Positions 53,519 through 64,000 of a DNA stretch of 64,000 nucleotides are shown piece by piece (position 1 is the first letter of the stretch; each line of letters begins with the position of its first letter). This stretch comes from Hofstenia miamia (Eukaryota > Xenacoelomorpha > Acoela): contig SCFE01000009.1 of the NCBI GenBank assembly GCA_004352715.1, forward strand, positions 1,439,235 to 1,503,234, in the 5' to 3' direction. The notes below the pieces were generated by a model that was not told where the DNA came from, ran no database searches, and worked only from the letters and a program-made list of their open reading frames with translations. Position numbers and translations under genes: made by a program.

Positions 53519-53937
53519 GTAGATGTGTAGCCACTCCTTGCTATGTATTCCCACTCTGTAATAAATAACCAGATGCTATACTTCCGGAATAACATAAAGT
53601 CCAACAAGGAGAAAGTTAGGAACATTTAAGTTTATCTAAAATATTTTTAGACTATCAAGTAGATTGTATCTCAATGCTATTAGTGCTAATGTATGACTAC
53701 TTATTATTTTGATTATGAGATAAATAGTGTACACATACAGCTTAATGTCAATTCTCAAAATAAAAAAAACCAATATATATATATGTATATACCATATAAC
53801 ATATGGCATGGCCATTATATAAACATAGGGGAAACTGTGGTAAATTTACAAAACCGATTAAATCAAAATTCAAATTATTAAAGAACATAAGCGAAAAGTT
53901 TTAGTTTATACGAGAATTTCGAGAAAATTCATAGGTC
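53506..53937. repeat. 432-bp duplicate, copy 1 (assembly overlap)
   Basis: Matches 54262-54693 throughout as read by eye. Copy 1 ends at a single N (53938) and copy 2 begins at a single N (54261), the pattern left when overlapping contig ends are joined without merging. Confidence 0.9.
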
Positions 53938-53938
53938 N

Positions 53939-54135
53939 TTGTTATTAAAGAGGCACCACGTCGATCTGAGAGAGCCTTCTCTTCTTGTGAGCTTACTGTG
54001 GCTGAAAGACGCTCCTCATTGGCAGCTAACACCATAGAAGCCTTAGAAATACTAAATTCTTTTTCAAAGTATCAAAAAATTTTAATTTTAAATACACATT
54101 TAAAAAATTATAATGTGTATCAATTTAATACTTGA
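53939..54135 (+). pseudogene. hAT transposase C-terminal (hATC dimerisation) fragment
   Basis: Open from the N at 53938 to TGA: 'EAPRRSERAFSSCELTVAER' then 'RSSLAANTIEALEILNSF'. The SER.FS.....V..R.SL....E.L..L pattern is the hATC dimerisation domain. It is followed by CGGGTT motifs (54150-54245) as in hAT ends. It sits between the two copies of the overlap repeat, so its true neighbours are uncertain. Confidence 0.75.
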
Positions 54136-54261
54136 TTTTTGAAATTCGGGGTTGATATCTGGTTAAAATTTTCATTTCGGGTTCGCGTTTGATTTTAAAA
54201 TTTCAACTCGATTCCATCTGTCTCTAACCCGATACTGTCTATTGTATTCTTAAAAGTACTN

Positions 54262-54693
54262 TTGCCTACAGCTGGTAGATGTGTAGCCACTCCTTGCTAT
54301 GTATTCCCACTCTGTAATAAATAACCAGATGCTATACTTCCGGAATAACATAAAGTCCAACAAGGAGAAAGTTAGGAACATTTAAGTTTATCTAAAATAT
54401 TTTTAGACTATCAAGTAGATTGTATCTCAATGCTATTAGTGCTAATGTATGACTACTTATTATTTTGATTATGAGATAAATAGTGTACACATACAGCTTA
54501 ATGTCAATTCTCAAAATAAAAAAAACCAATATATATATATGTATATACCATATAACATATGGCATGGCCATTATATAAACATAGGGGAAACTGTGGTAAA
54601 TTTACAAAACCGATTAAATCAAAATTCAAATTATTAAAGAACATAAGCGAAAAGTTTTAGTTTATACGAGAATTTCGAGAAAATTCATAGGTC
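54262..54693. repeat. 432-bp duplicate, copy 2 (assembly overlap)
   Basis: Second copy of 53506-53937, at a 756-bp offset. Confidence 0.9.
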
Positions 54694-55803
54694 AGAGAGC
54701 ACGGATTTTGGAACCGGCATAACCACTCGCTTAGAGCCTGTAATTACTGACCAGCATGCGTTTAGAAAATTCCAAAAAAGATCGGAAATTTAATTTTCAA
54801 AAATTTAGCAAAAATGTCTTTTTAGCTGCCCATGTTAAAATTTTGTCAATTCCATTATGGTATGGTATGGTATGCAATTACTGCCTAAAACCCATTATTG
54901 TTTTGCACCTCTGAGTGTAACTTAGCTGCTGCGAGACTGAAAGAAAAACTAGTGACATTGGTTTTAGTAATCCTTTCAAGAAGTTTAATAGAGAATTAAT
55001 AAATATTTTACATTTTAGACGATTGTAACAATCTTCAGGAAAACAAAAATGTTGGTAGAATAAGTAAACACTCATTTCTTGATATTGGCGTTTAACTATG
55101 AAACAATTAGAGAGACACTTGGAGAAACAACAATACATGTAGAATAAGCAACCACTCATTTCCATTTATTGTGAACTAGTATCAAACCACTGTAAATATC
55201 TTTAGACAAGCAAACGATTATGTAAAAAAATTAATGCTAGGTATCTGCACAGTGCAGTATTTGAAATTGGATTACAATGAAAACCAATTTGCTAGGTTTG
55301 TGTTAAGTTTATGATACACCTCTAACTTAAAACTTACATTCATTAATCAAAATTGATAGTAGTTTGAGTGATGACAAGTAGTCCATTCCAGATATGGTAT
55401 AGCACATAGATTTCGACATCATATTACATTAAGTCGAGTTTACTTAATTCATTTGTGAGAATAATGATAGTTACCACATATATTTTTATTAAATTTTATC
55501 CTAAAATTTCTCTGATACTCATATAAGCATGAACAGTGTTGTAAATGACAACATTTCTGAGTTAGCTAATTTAAAATAAACATGCGACGCAGGCTTCTAA
55601 TCTCAAAATGAGAGCAATGCTATAAAATGAAAAAATATACCAATACAAGTAGTGCTACAGCAAGTGAAACCTCATGTTAGTAAAAATGATGGGCAACACA
55701 TTACCTCGGAGTAACTTTCCTTTTACCACAAGGCATATTAAATTCATGGCTGTTGCGAATGTCAAGATTGACGTTTAAATAAAGACCATATATATATATA
55801 GGC
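54694..55803. other. Gene-free region
   Basis: AT-rich; nothing recognised apart from short simple repeats. Confidence 0.45.
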
Positions 55804-55850
55804 TACAGTACCCGCCAAAAGTCTTTAAGCACCTATTAAAATAGAATATT
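55804..55850 (+). mobile_element. Tc1/mariner-type terminal inverted repeat (single end)
   Basis: TA followed by CAGTACCCGCCAAAAGTC and TTTAAGCACC, the standard start of many Tc1-like inverted repeats (CAGT...GCCAAAAGT). It follows a (TA)n run (about 55789-55800), the preferred target. A matching inverted copy was not found downstream. Confidence 0.55.
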
Positions 55851-57077
55851 TTAGTATTGACTTGGTATTGATAAAGGAAATATAAAATGTTATTAAATAA
55901 TTATTGTTAGAATATCTATTAAGTATTTTCATGCATAAATTTATTATCAATATTTGATAGCACTAACATTTGCATAGTGAATGCCTCCACATTCTCTAGC
56001 AGCAATACTTCCTAAATGATTACTTTTGTTTCATTTTTGACACAGTAATAAAAAATATAGATTATTTATCTGACCTATAGCACAACAACCAAATTTCCTA
56101 GAACAATTTAACTAGCAGATATTAACTAAAGCGGTGACACGTTAATTCACCATTAAAGAATTAAAATATGAGAAATTGTTACAAAATATTTATTTTTGTA
56201 AGGATGCTTCACTAAAATTTATGAAAGTTGATTGTATTCCACTGTCCTAGGGAAAAGAAGAGATTATATACTTGGGTGGAAAGCTTTTAGCCTGCTTTCA
56301 ATTTGCAAATGTCTCTGTTTAAGCGATAAACACCATTGAAATATTGAGCTGCAATAAATATATCTATTGTACATTCGAATATCAAATATGAGTGTTGCAT
56401 CAGGAAAAATTGTTGATATTTATAAACTCTAACCCATAATCAAGTTTCCAATTAGTTAGTCTTTGCAGATATTCAATATACAATACATAATTGGAGAGTT
56501 TAGCAGTGGTCAGATGAGCTTCAAAAATAGTATACTAGTCTATCATCAAGACGCAATGGTGCATTTATTGTCAATATTGCATATCGTTGCTTTTAAATTT
56601 TGAAGCATTTTAGTGATTGAAGGCCTGCTCTGATTATTTCTAATGGGTGGAGACTCCTTCATTGCATTTAAAATGTGTTGGATTAGTATATTCAGAATTA
56701 AGCACAACCTATTTTCGATTAGCAATACAAATTATGTGACTTAAAGCGTTGATTTAACTACAGGATTTAATTACCCCGACTTAATCTGGATTTTGAGGAA
56801 TGCCAAGTTTTCTGTGCGACTACGTCGCTTAGCTAAAACAGGCCTTATATAATTATTCGAATATTAATGAATACATTATTTTATATTTGAAAATTCTATT
56901 TCAATATGTTAAACACCGTGTTTTCTAAACGATATGCTTTGAGCTTGCCATTAAGATGTTTCTATTTTTAGTAAAGTATTTTAATCTGTTTACATAGAAT
57001 TTGTTTTTAGTGAAACTTTGTGCTCTTTGTAAGCTAAATCCATGCTAAGTGGAGTGAAAAAAAGAATTTTTGATTTT
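55851..57077. other. Unassigned, possibly decayed Tc1 interior
   Basis: No transposase motif readable in six frames; no other gene seen. Confidence 0.35.
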
Positions 57078-57465
57078 TGCAAAAAGGGAGTTCTAAAGCG
57101 TTAGCTCCATATATGCTCCAATTTTATAGTTATGGCTTCATGCTGTACATTTTGTAGTTTGAAAAAGCCAACAAAACCCATATATATTTTCTCAAGTTTT
57201 CCTTATTTCCCTTGTCCGAATAAACGTTTAACATTTCTGTTAAATTTCACGGTTATGTCATTCAACTGTTTACATGTAATGCAATCATAATACTGACAAA
57301 TCTTAAGTGTTTATCTTGACAAGGGAAATAAGGAAAACTTAGGCAAGTTAATATGCGTTTTCTTAGTTTCCTCAAATGCTACAAAATGGCTACAGCATGT
57401 GGTCATAACTGTAAAATTGAAGGATATCTGAAGGACTTTACAGTTCTGTCCCTTGCAAGTAGATA
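57078..57465. repeat. Long imperfect palindrome (foldback)
   Basis: 57194-57216 and 57318-57340 are perfect 23-bp inverted repeats (AAGTTTTCCTTATTTCCCTT GTC). The complementarity continues outward (CAATTTTATAGTTATGGC against the reverse of 57380-57420, and TTGCAA...GGGAG...TTCTAAAG) and inward (GTCCGAATAAACGTTTAA) to a centre near TTACATGTAA (about 57273-57282). Arms are about 150-190 bp with mismatches and indels. RNA from either strand would fold into a long hairpin. Confidence 0.8.
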
Positions 57466-57840
57466 TAGGGATAGCCAGCATAGTTATAATGGCAATTACA
57501 TAAAAACATGAAAAGAGTAGTTTTGGAAGTAGAGACAACTTCTTAGAATCGCTTTTTTCGAAAACTAAAAAATTATTTTTTAACTCCATCCTAATCTATG
57601 GCTGTGACTTATTAGGTAATATTATCACACTTGTTGAAATTCTGGTTGCATTGATGTTGATTTCAGTAGCATTTGAATGTGAGAGTCACTTATTTTTTTA
57701 ATTATAGAAGCAGAACCTAACTACTTATAAAATATTAAATGTTTTGCAATGAATTTCTAATCGCTAATCTACAACCGATATGGGAAGATTATTTCTCAAT
57801 ACAAATTTAAAAACATTAAGAAATGCATTTCTGCATGCAG
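57466..57840. other. Unassigned region
   Basis: AT-rich, probably the 3'UTR of the minus-strand gene whose last exon ends at 57841. No canonical AATAAA on the minus strand close to the stop. Confidence 0.35.
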
Positions 57841-58038
57841 TTAGGCTTCATTTTGCCCAAAAAGACTCATTACTCCAGTGCGCGCCGTTTTAAATAGGCC
57901 TTGTGCCTTCTTCTGAACATTGCTGGCAGTTAAGTTATCCCACGTCAGTTCAATGTCCTCTTCCTGCTGAATTTGCGTAAACTGAGGCATTCTGTTAGGA
58001 CTCGATCCCATTACTTCATCTTTTGCTTTAATGTGATA
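57841..58038 (-). CDS. Terminal exon of an unidentified minus-strand gene
   Basis: Minus strand: TTATTTTAG acceptor at 58039-58047, then 65 codons and TAA. The protein is hydrophilic then amphipathic: 'EVMGSSPNRMPQFTQIQQEE', 'LTWDNLTASNVQKKAQGLF', 'KTARTGVMSLFGQ'. Base composition, third-position GC and splice site all mark real coding DNA in a gene-poor area. I do not recognise the family. Upstream exons should lie on the minus strand above 58038, but none could be assigned, and the duplicated block at 59.2-62.7 kb complicates the search. Confidence 0.6.
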   Translation of the reverse strand, partial: YHIKAKDEVMGSSPNRMPQFTQIQQEEDIELTWDNLTASNVQKKAQGLFKTARTGVMSLFGQNEA

Positions 58039-58047
58039 CTAAAATAA

Positions 58048-59193
58048 TTCACTTAAATGAAAATTTATTGCTCTTAGAATTAGCATTATATGTAAGAAAA
58101 TGGAAGAGTTAACGTCAAGAGGTCTAGACTAACTGCAGTTTTATAATGTTACAATTTTACTCACTCCCTCTATTTCTGACAATATATCATTGCTTTGAGC
58201 TTATGTTTGAATCAATAATTTTGAAATTTGCTTCTTTGAAAAATTGCAGACCAGATTTTGGTGTTTAACCTATAATCAAATTGCTATTTTAATGTGTTCC
58301 TTATTCAATTCTCTCCTTAAAACACCAAGAAATATATTACATATCCCGAATTAAGCATATATAATCATGTCAATGGTCTAAAATACAGCAATCCATTCAT
58401 ATATCGACAGTTATTTCCATAACTTAATTAATCATGAAATGTCAACAGCTAAACTATCAGGCCTACGCTTTTTGAAATTTGAAGGCTTCTTAAAATTAGT
58501 TAACGCCTCAATGTGATTAAAATAACACTCAAATCTCATACATAATGTAAAAACTTTAGAAATTATTATATAACTAGTCGATCTAAAATTCAGTAATTAA
58601 AGTTTTATAATGGTAGACTTGAAGCTTCAAAAAATCAACTTTATTAACACATCTTAAATGCATTTGTAATGCCTCATGTAATGAGAATTTATATTGAAAA
58701 ACATCTTATTTTGTTCTTCTCATACTTTTCTTTCACTTGCTTTTGTTTTCGTTAGTTTTACTTGAAAGGGTTGATTCTGACAACATCATTAACTTAAGCT
58801 ATAGAATCGTCGGAATCTCTAGTGTTAAAACCGCCGAGCACGATATTTGGAGGCCCACTTTTTGGAATCAACAATACTGCAAAATTCCATCATGTTTTCG
58901 GTTTTTCATTTACAAGGATTAATGAAATACGTTGGTTACTAAACTAATCTTTTTTGTTCATTATTTTGCTTTATCTATATGCCAACAATTTTGGTCGCTA
59001 ACCTACAAAAACTTCAACTTAATTTTCACATAAAAATTTAACAATATGCCAAAAAATAATTGTCTCCGGTTCATGATTTTCGACGCTTAAATTTCGCATA
59101 TTGACCATAAACATTTAAATTTAATAGAATAATTTAATGAAGAAAATGACCAATGTCATAAGTTTTACAAATATACGAGTATACCAAGCAACA
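58048..59193. other. Probable intron of the unidentified gene; one odd island
   Basis: Mostly AT-rich. The patch 58755-58880 is GC-richer and open on the plus strand (from the TTCGTTAG before 58755) and in a minus frame ('IPKSGPPNIVLGGFNTR'). Neither could be tied to a family. Confidence 0.3.
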
Positions 59194-60850
59194 TGAAGAG
59201 ACTCCTACATTGCTAGACAAGAGTGATCCATTATTTATTCATGTTGCAATTAGTTTCATGTTACTTCAATAATTAATGGTTCTAAAACCTAACATGTAAT
59301 TGCTTATAGTTTCAATTGAAACCTTTAGTTCACACATATTGGAGTCTGGCAATTCTCAGAAATTTCTTAAAATTACATAAGACAATTACGATTAACTGGT
59401 TATATTAGAATACCAATATGTAATAATTGAAAAATATTTATAATTCATTTGGTGAATGCAATGAATATGTTAATTAAGTTACGCGACGGTTTGACGCAAG
59501 TATCAGATAAATTTGACGTTTAATTGACTGTTTAGTATAGCAGAACAGCCAATCAAAGCTCATTAAACAGACACTGTCATCCTTGGCCTTTAAGGATTGT
59601 ATTCTACTTTCCACAAATTTCAATATTATATTTAGCTCCGAGATTGGTTAGTTATGATGCAGGGTACAAATATTGATAAATAAATGGTAAAATTATTCAT
59701 GGTCATTTCCATGATGGCGAGAAAGAGGCGAGGAGTACCACCTCTCATTTTTGAAGTTCTTAAGCAAACATGAACATAAGTGTAGGTTTCGTTTGGAATT
59801 CGAAAACCTGGGTAATATGCTGTCAAGATATGCATTATACATAATTCCATTTTAGAAATACATTTTGGAAATAACCGTTAGTATTGGGAAGTAATAAATC
59901 TGTATACAAAAATGTGGAAAACTCGTCACTTTCGTTGACTTGCCACATGACCCGAACAGTCTAGCAATGGCCCGCAACCCGACCCGTCTAGCACTGACCT
60001 ACGACCCGAGCCAATCAAAGAAAAACTGCTAGTACCATGAACACAAATATTTTCGCTCATAAAAGTAAAATATAAAAACAATAAAAATCAATAAAAAATT
60101 ACAAAATTAATCTTTAAGAATTTCAAACATTCTAATGTTTGCCTTCTTAAATGGTTCCTTAAATCTGTTAGTGTTCTTCTATCGTAAGGACTATAATTGA
60201 CCCATTATATATATATATATATATATATACAAAAATGAAAGATGGAAAATTGTGTGCAACTATGTAGCTTAGGAAATAAAAAAGTTTAAATTTGAATACC
60301 AAATGAACAACTTTTAAAATCCTACACTGTGATGGAGTAACAATTGATTTCTACTAGGACAATTCGAGCAGAACGTGCACTTCAGGAAGTATTTATAATT
60401 CGAAATCAAAACAAAGTCCATCGGTTTGCTCGCTCCAATCTCGACAATTTACTTTATCTGTTAAAATCGCTTTAGCTATTACTTTTATCATTTATTTTAT
60501 CAAAAAAATCAATACAAAATTATATGATTGCGTATATTTTGTATTTTTCTATATTAAACAACAGGATTAACTAAAAATCGATCGATTAATGGACACTTAA
60601 TTCCATGACTTATGCTGAAAAATCAATTCATTCTATCGGAAAATTTTATTTAAACAAGTAAAAAACAGGGGCATTTTTAAAATCACTTACAATGTGTGAA
60701 ATTGCGGATTATGTATATGAATCTTCCCAATTAAAATAGTTGAACTTTTTGCAAAACACTTGGCAATATATATATATATATATATATAAGTTATTTATGT
60801 TGTAAGCTTTCATTGCTTCTCTATAATTTGCTTTAGATAGCATTTTAATG
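59194..60850. repeat. 1.66-kb block, copy A
   Basis: Its first part recurs at 60852-61625 and its later part at 61650-62687; the two partial copies overlap by about 155 bp in copy A coordinates. Joins are at a single N (60851) and a 21-N gap. Read by eye the copies are essentially identical, so this is most likely one locus assembled twice. It contains the dispersed repeat (60113-60229), (TA)n runs and CCCGACCCG motifs at 59945-60005. Confidence 0.88.
60113..60229. repeat. Dispersed repeat ending in (TA)n, copy 2
   Basis: Same sequence as 19546-19672 in the GON4L intron (TTTCAAACATTCTAATGTTT to TAAGGACTATAATTGACC), ending in (TA)n. A third copy at 61955-62066 belongs to the duplicated assembly block. 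Confidence 0.75.
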
Positions 60851-60851
60851 N

Positions 60852-61625
60852 TGAAGAGACTCCTACATTGCTAGACAAGAGTGATCCATTATTTATTCAT
60901 GTTGCAATTAGTTTCATGTTACTTCAATAATTAATGGTTCTAAAACCTAACATGTAATTGCTTATAGTTTCAATTGAAACCTTTAGTTCACACATATTGG
61001 AGTCTGGCAATTCTCAGAAATTTCTTAAAATTACATAAGACAATTACGATTAACTGGTTATATTAGAATACCAATATGTAATAATTGAAAAATATTTATA
61101 ATTCATTTGGTGAATGCAATGAATATGTTAATTAAGTTACGCGACGGTTTGACGCAAGTATCAGATAAATTTGACGTTTAATTGACTGTTTAGTATAGCA
61201 GAACAGCCAATCAAAGCTCATTAAACAGACACTGTCATCCTTGGCCTTTAAGGATTGTATTCTACTTTCCACAAATTTCAATATTATATTTAGCTCCGAG
61301 ATTGGTTAGTTATGATGCAGGGTACAAATATTGATAAATAAATGGTAAAATTATTCATGGTCATTTCCATGATGGCGAGAAAGAGGCGAGGAGTACCACC
61401 TCTCATTTTTGAAGTTCTTAAGCAAACATGAACATAAGTGTAGGTTTCGTTTGGAATTCGAAAACCTGGGTAATATGCTGTCAAGATATGCATTATACAT
61501 AATTCCATTTTAGAAATACATTTTGGAAATAACCGTTAGTATTGGGAAGTAATAAATCTGTATACAAAAATGTGGAAAACTCGTCACTTTCGTTGACTTG
61601 CCACATGACCCGAACAGTCTAGCAA
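60852..61625. repeat. 1.66-kb block, partial copy B
   Basis: Equals 59194-59967; begins right after the N at 60851 and breaks off at the 21-N gap. Confidence 0.88.
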
Positions 61626-61628
61626 CTG

Positions 61629-61649
61629 NNNNNNNNNNNNNNNNNNNNN
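61629..61649. other. Assembly gap (21 N)
   Basis: Separates partial copies B and C, which overlap each other in copy A coordinates, so the gap is probably spurious. Confidence 0.95.
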
Positions 61650-62687
61650 TAATATGCTGTCAAGATATGCATTATACATAATTCCATTTTAGAAATACAT
61701 TTTGGAAATAACCGTTAGTATTGGGAAGTAATAAATCTGTATACAAAAATGTGGAAAACTCGTCACTTTCGTTGACTTGCCACATGACCCGAACAGTCTA
61801 GCAATGGCCCGCAACCCGACCCGTCTAGCACTGACCTACGACCCGAGCCAATCAAAGAAAAACTGCTAGTACCATGAACACAAATATTTTCGCTCATAAA
61901 AGTAAAATATAAAAACAATAAAAATCAATAAAAAATTACAAAATTAATCTTTAAGAATTTCAAACATTCTAATGTTTGCCTTCTTAAATGGTTCCTTAAA
62001 TCTGTTAGTGTTCTTCTATCGTAAGGACTATAATTGACCCATTATATATATATATATATATATATACAAAAATGAAAGATGGAAAATTGTGTGCAACTAT
62101 GTAGCTTAGGAAATAAAAAAGTTTAAATTTGAATACCAAATGAACAACTTTTAAAATCCTACACTGTGATGGAGTAACAATTGATTTCTACTAGGACAAT
62201 TCGAGCAGAACGTGCACTTCAGGAAGTATTTATAATTCGAAATCAAAACAAAGTCCATCGGTTTGCTCGCTCCAATCTCGACAATTTACTTTATCTGTTA
62301 AAATCGCTTTAGCTATTACTTTTATCATTTATTTTATCAAAAAAATCAATACAAAATTATATGATTGCGTATATTTTGTATTTTTCTATATTAAACAACA
62401 GGATTAACTAAAAATCGATCGATTAATGGACACTTAATTCCATGACTTATGCTGAAAAATCAATTCATTCTATCGGAAAATTTTATTTAAACAAGTAAAA
62501 AACAGGGGCATTTTTAAAATCACTTACAATGTGTGAAATTGCGGATTATGTATATGAATCTTCCCAATTAAAATAGTTGAACTTTTTGCAAAACACTTGG
62601 CAATATATATATATATATATATATAAGTTATTTATGTTGTAAGCTTTCATTGCTTCTCTATAATTTGCTTTAGATAGCATTTTAATG
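61650..62687. repeat. 1.66-kb block, partial copy C
   Basis: Equals 59813-60850 and then continues into unique sequence, so copies B plus C probably represent the true path. Confidence 0.88.
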
Positions 62688-63829
62688 TTTTTATAAACTT
62701 TTACCAAATAATCCTAACAAAATCTTTAAGAAGTTTTGGATTATTTGGAAAAATGTTGACAAAAATTGGCAAAAAATTCAAACGGTTTTTCTAGGGTTAC
62801 TACAAAATAACATAGCGTTTTAATGAGCAGCATAAACTATAAATTTACCTGTCTCAGTAAAGACAGTAACTGGCATTTCAATTTTGGTAGAATTCGTCCA
62901 AAAAATATGCAATAAATAATCATACTAATTTTCTGATGAATTATTTGAAAATCTGTTATGATGGTTATTTCGGTTAATACAAGGAATCTGATTTTAATCT
63001 GATGGCTTCATTGATCAATGTGACCTGATATCATGTTCAAGAGAGGTAGGACTTTTACAAGGAGTATTTCTGCAAAATTTACAAAGTTCATTTTGAAACT
63101 ATGTACATATATACTCTTAAGATATATTAACCTGAGGTTTATTTTGAACATTCATATTTTTGTAAAAAATATTACTACCAATGAAATAATTTCACTCATT
63201 TCAATAAATACCTGACTGTAAATTTCTGCTAATAGTTACATCATCTTCTCTCATACATAATCAATATTTCATCCTATTCATCTGAAATAACTGCTTAGTT
63301 GTGAAATGAATGATCTTAGTCTAACTTAAATTCCATAAACAATTCTGTTGAACAAGCTTTAAAAGGGATTATATGGAAGCATAGATAACTTATTAGTTGC
63401 TTGCGCAATCGCGTTCTATTCATTTAAAGTCAATTCTATTACTTGTTTCAAGAACACACTCTCTTTTGTGTGTTCAGATGGGCTATGAATTTAGGTTTCA
63501 GAAAAGTATCTGTAAGAGGGATAGCAGAATATGAATATATTTATACAAATATTGTTGAAAAGTCATAGAAATTTACAATAATAGAGATAACATCTAAAAT
63601 AATTTTTTGATTTACCACAAATCTTCTTATTGACATATCACCCCTCTATCCAAAACTAGATTGTTGAAAAACATCAATTAATCTTAAAGCATAACTTAAA
63701 TTTACTAAGAACGGTTGTTAAATAGAAGATGTGAACATGGCATTAACAATGATATATTAATAAACTTTATGATATCAAAATGTTCTGAGAATTTTTAGCT
63801 AAAGTCTCAAATTTGTAAAAATTGAATTC

Positions 63830-63870
<41 letters not shown>

Positions 63871-64000
63871 AGTTTGTGGTCAAATTAAAATAACAACTAT
63901 ACCTGAATTATGTTTTTGATAAATATAATTTGAGACTTCAACAATTTCCTACCTTTTTGAATTACACGTTCTAATTTATTAGATGTTCTATATATATATA
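62688..64000. other. Gene-free AT-rich end of window
   Basis: Nothing recognised apart from (TA)n runs at about 63834-63868 and at the very end (63991-64000). Confidence 0.5.

Noticed and set aside
53693-54637. Twin 62-codon ORFs (53693-53881, 54449-54637)
   Set aside because: They are the same chance frame in the two halves of an assembly duplicate.

Overview
The window is animal nuclear DNA, AT-rich, with spliceosomal introns, many (TA)n runs and a dense load of decayed transposons (Tc1/mariner, hAT, CR1/L2-like LINEs, an R2-like LINE, foldbacks). Nothing prokaryotic was seen. The proteins and transposons suggest an invertebrate metazoan, but I cannot name the phylum. It is a short-read-type scaffold: two gaps are exactly 1000 N, and several single Ns sit where contig ends overlap or repeat.

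Layout. 1-181: Tc1 transposase scrap, then a gap. 1122-8612: a 2496-codon uninterrupted UTP20 homologue (small-subunit processome). 9685-24811: a GON4L homologue (YY1/Sin3-type transcriptional co-regulator) on the same strand, rebuilt here as eight exons, all joined in phase 0, including a proposed 36-nt microexon. Its largest intron carries a complete but dead hAT transposon with terminal inverted repeats and an 8-bp target duplication, and a tandem array made from part of a reverse transcriptase. 24812-36200: mostly minus-strand LINE debris (ORF1 esterase, endonuclease, RT and C-terminal pieces) with 3' tails of CTTAT type, plus a small decayed ORF of unknown family at 34196-34660. 36200-43340: a CCAAT/CRE-rich repeat found twice (one copy split by a LINE), a 12-unit minisatellite, a 764-bp tandem duplication and a possible terminal exon. 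43346-50720: three pieces of an R2-like LINE starting at an (AAT)n run with a tRNA-like head. 50720-64000: mostly gene-free, with a MITE-like palindrome, an hAT C-terminal exon, a Tc1 end, a ~390-bp palindrome, the last exon of an unidentified minus-strand gene (57841-58038) and a block present two to three times around Ns.

The two confident genes are both nuclear housekeeping genes, one for ribosome biogenesis and one for chromatin/transcription. Each start codon lies 3-4 nt downstream of a pyrimidine-rich AG acceptor, which suggests 5'UTR introns or spliced-leader trans-splicing. I found no tightly linked novel multi-gene system. The most unusual items are the R2-like element with a tRNA-like 5' head, the mobile CCAAT/CRE promoter-like repeat, the RT-derived tandem array, the minisatellite carrying a GTAAGT in every unit, and the palindrome at 57.1-57.5 kb.
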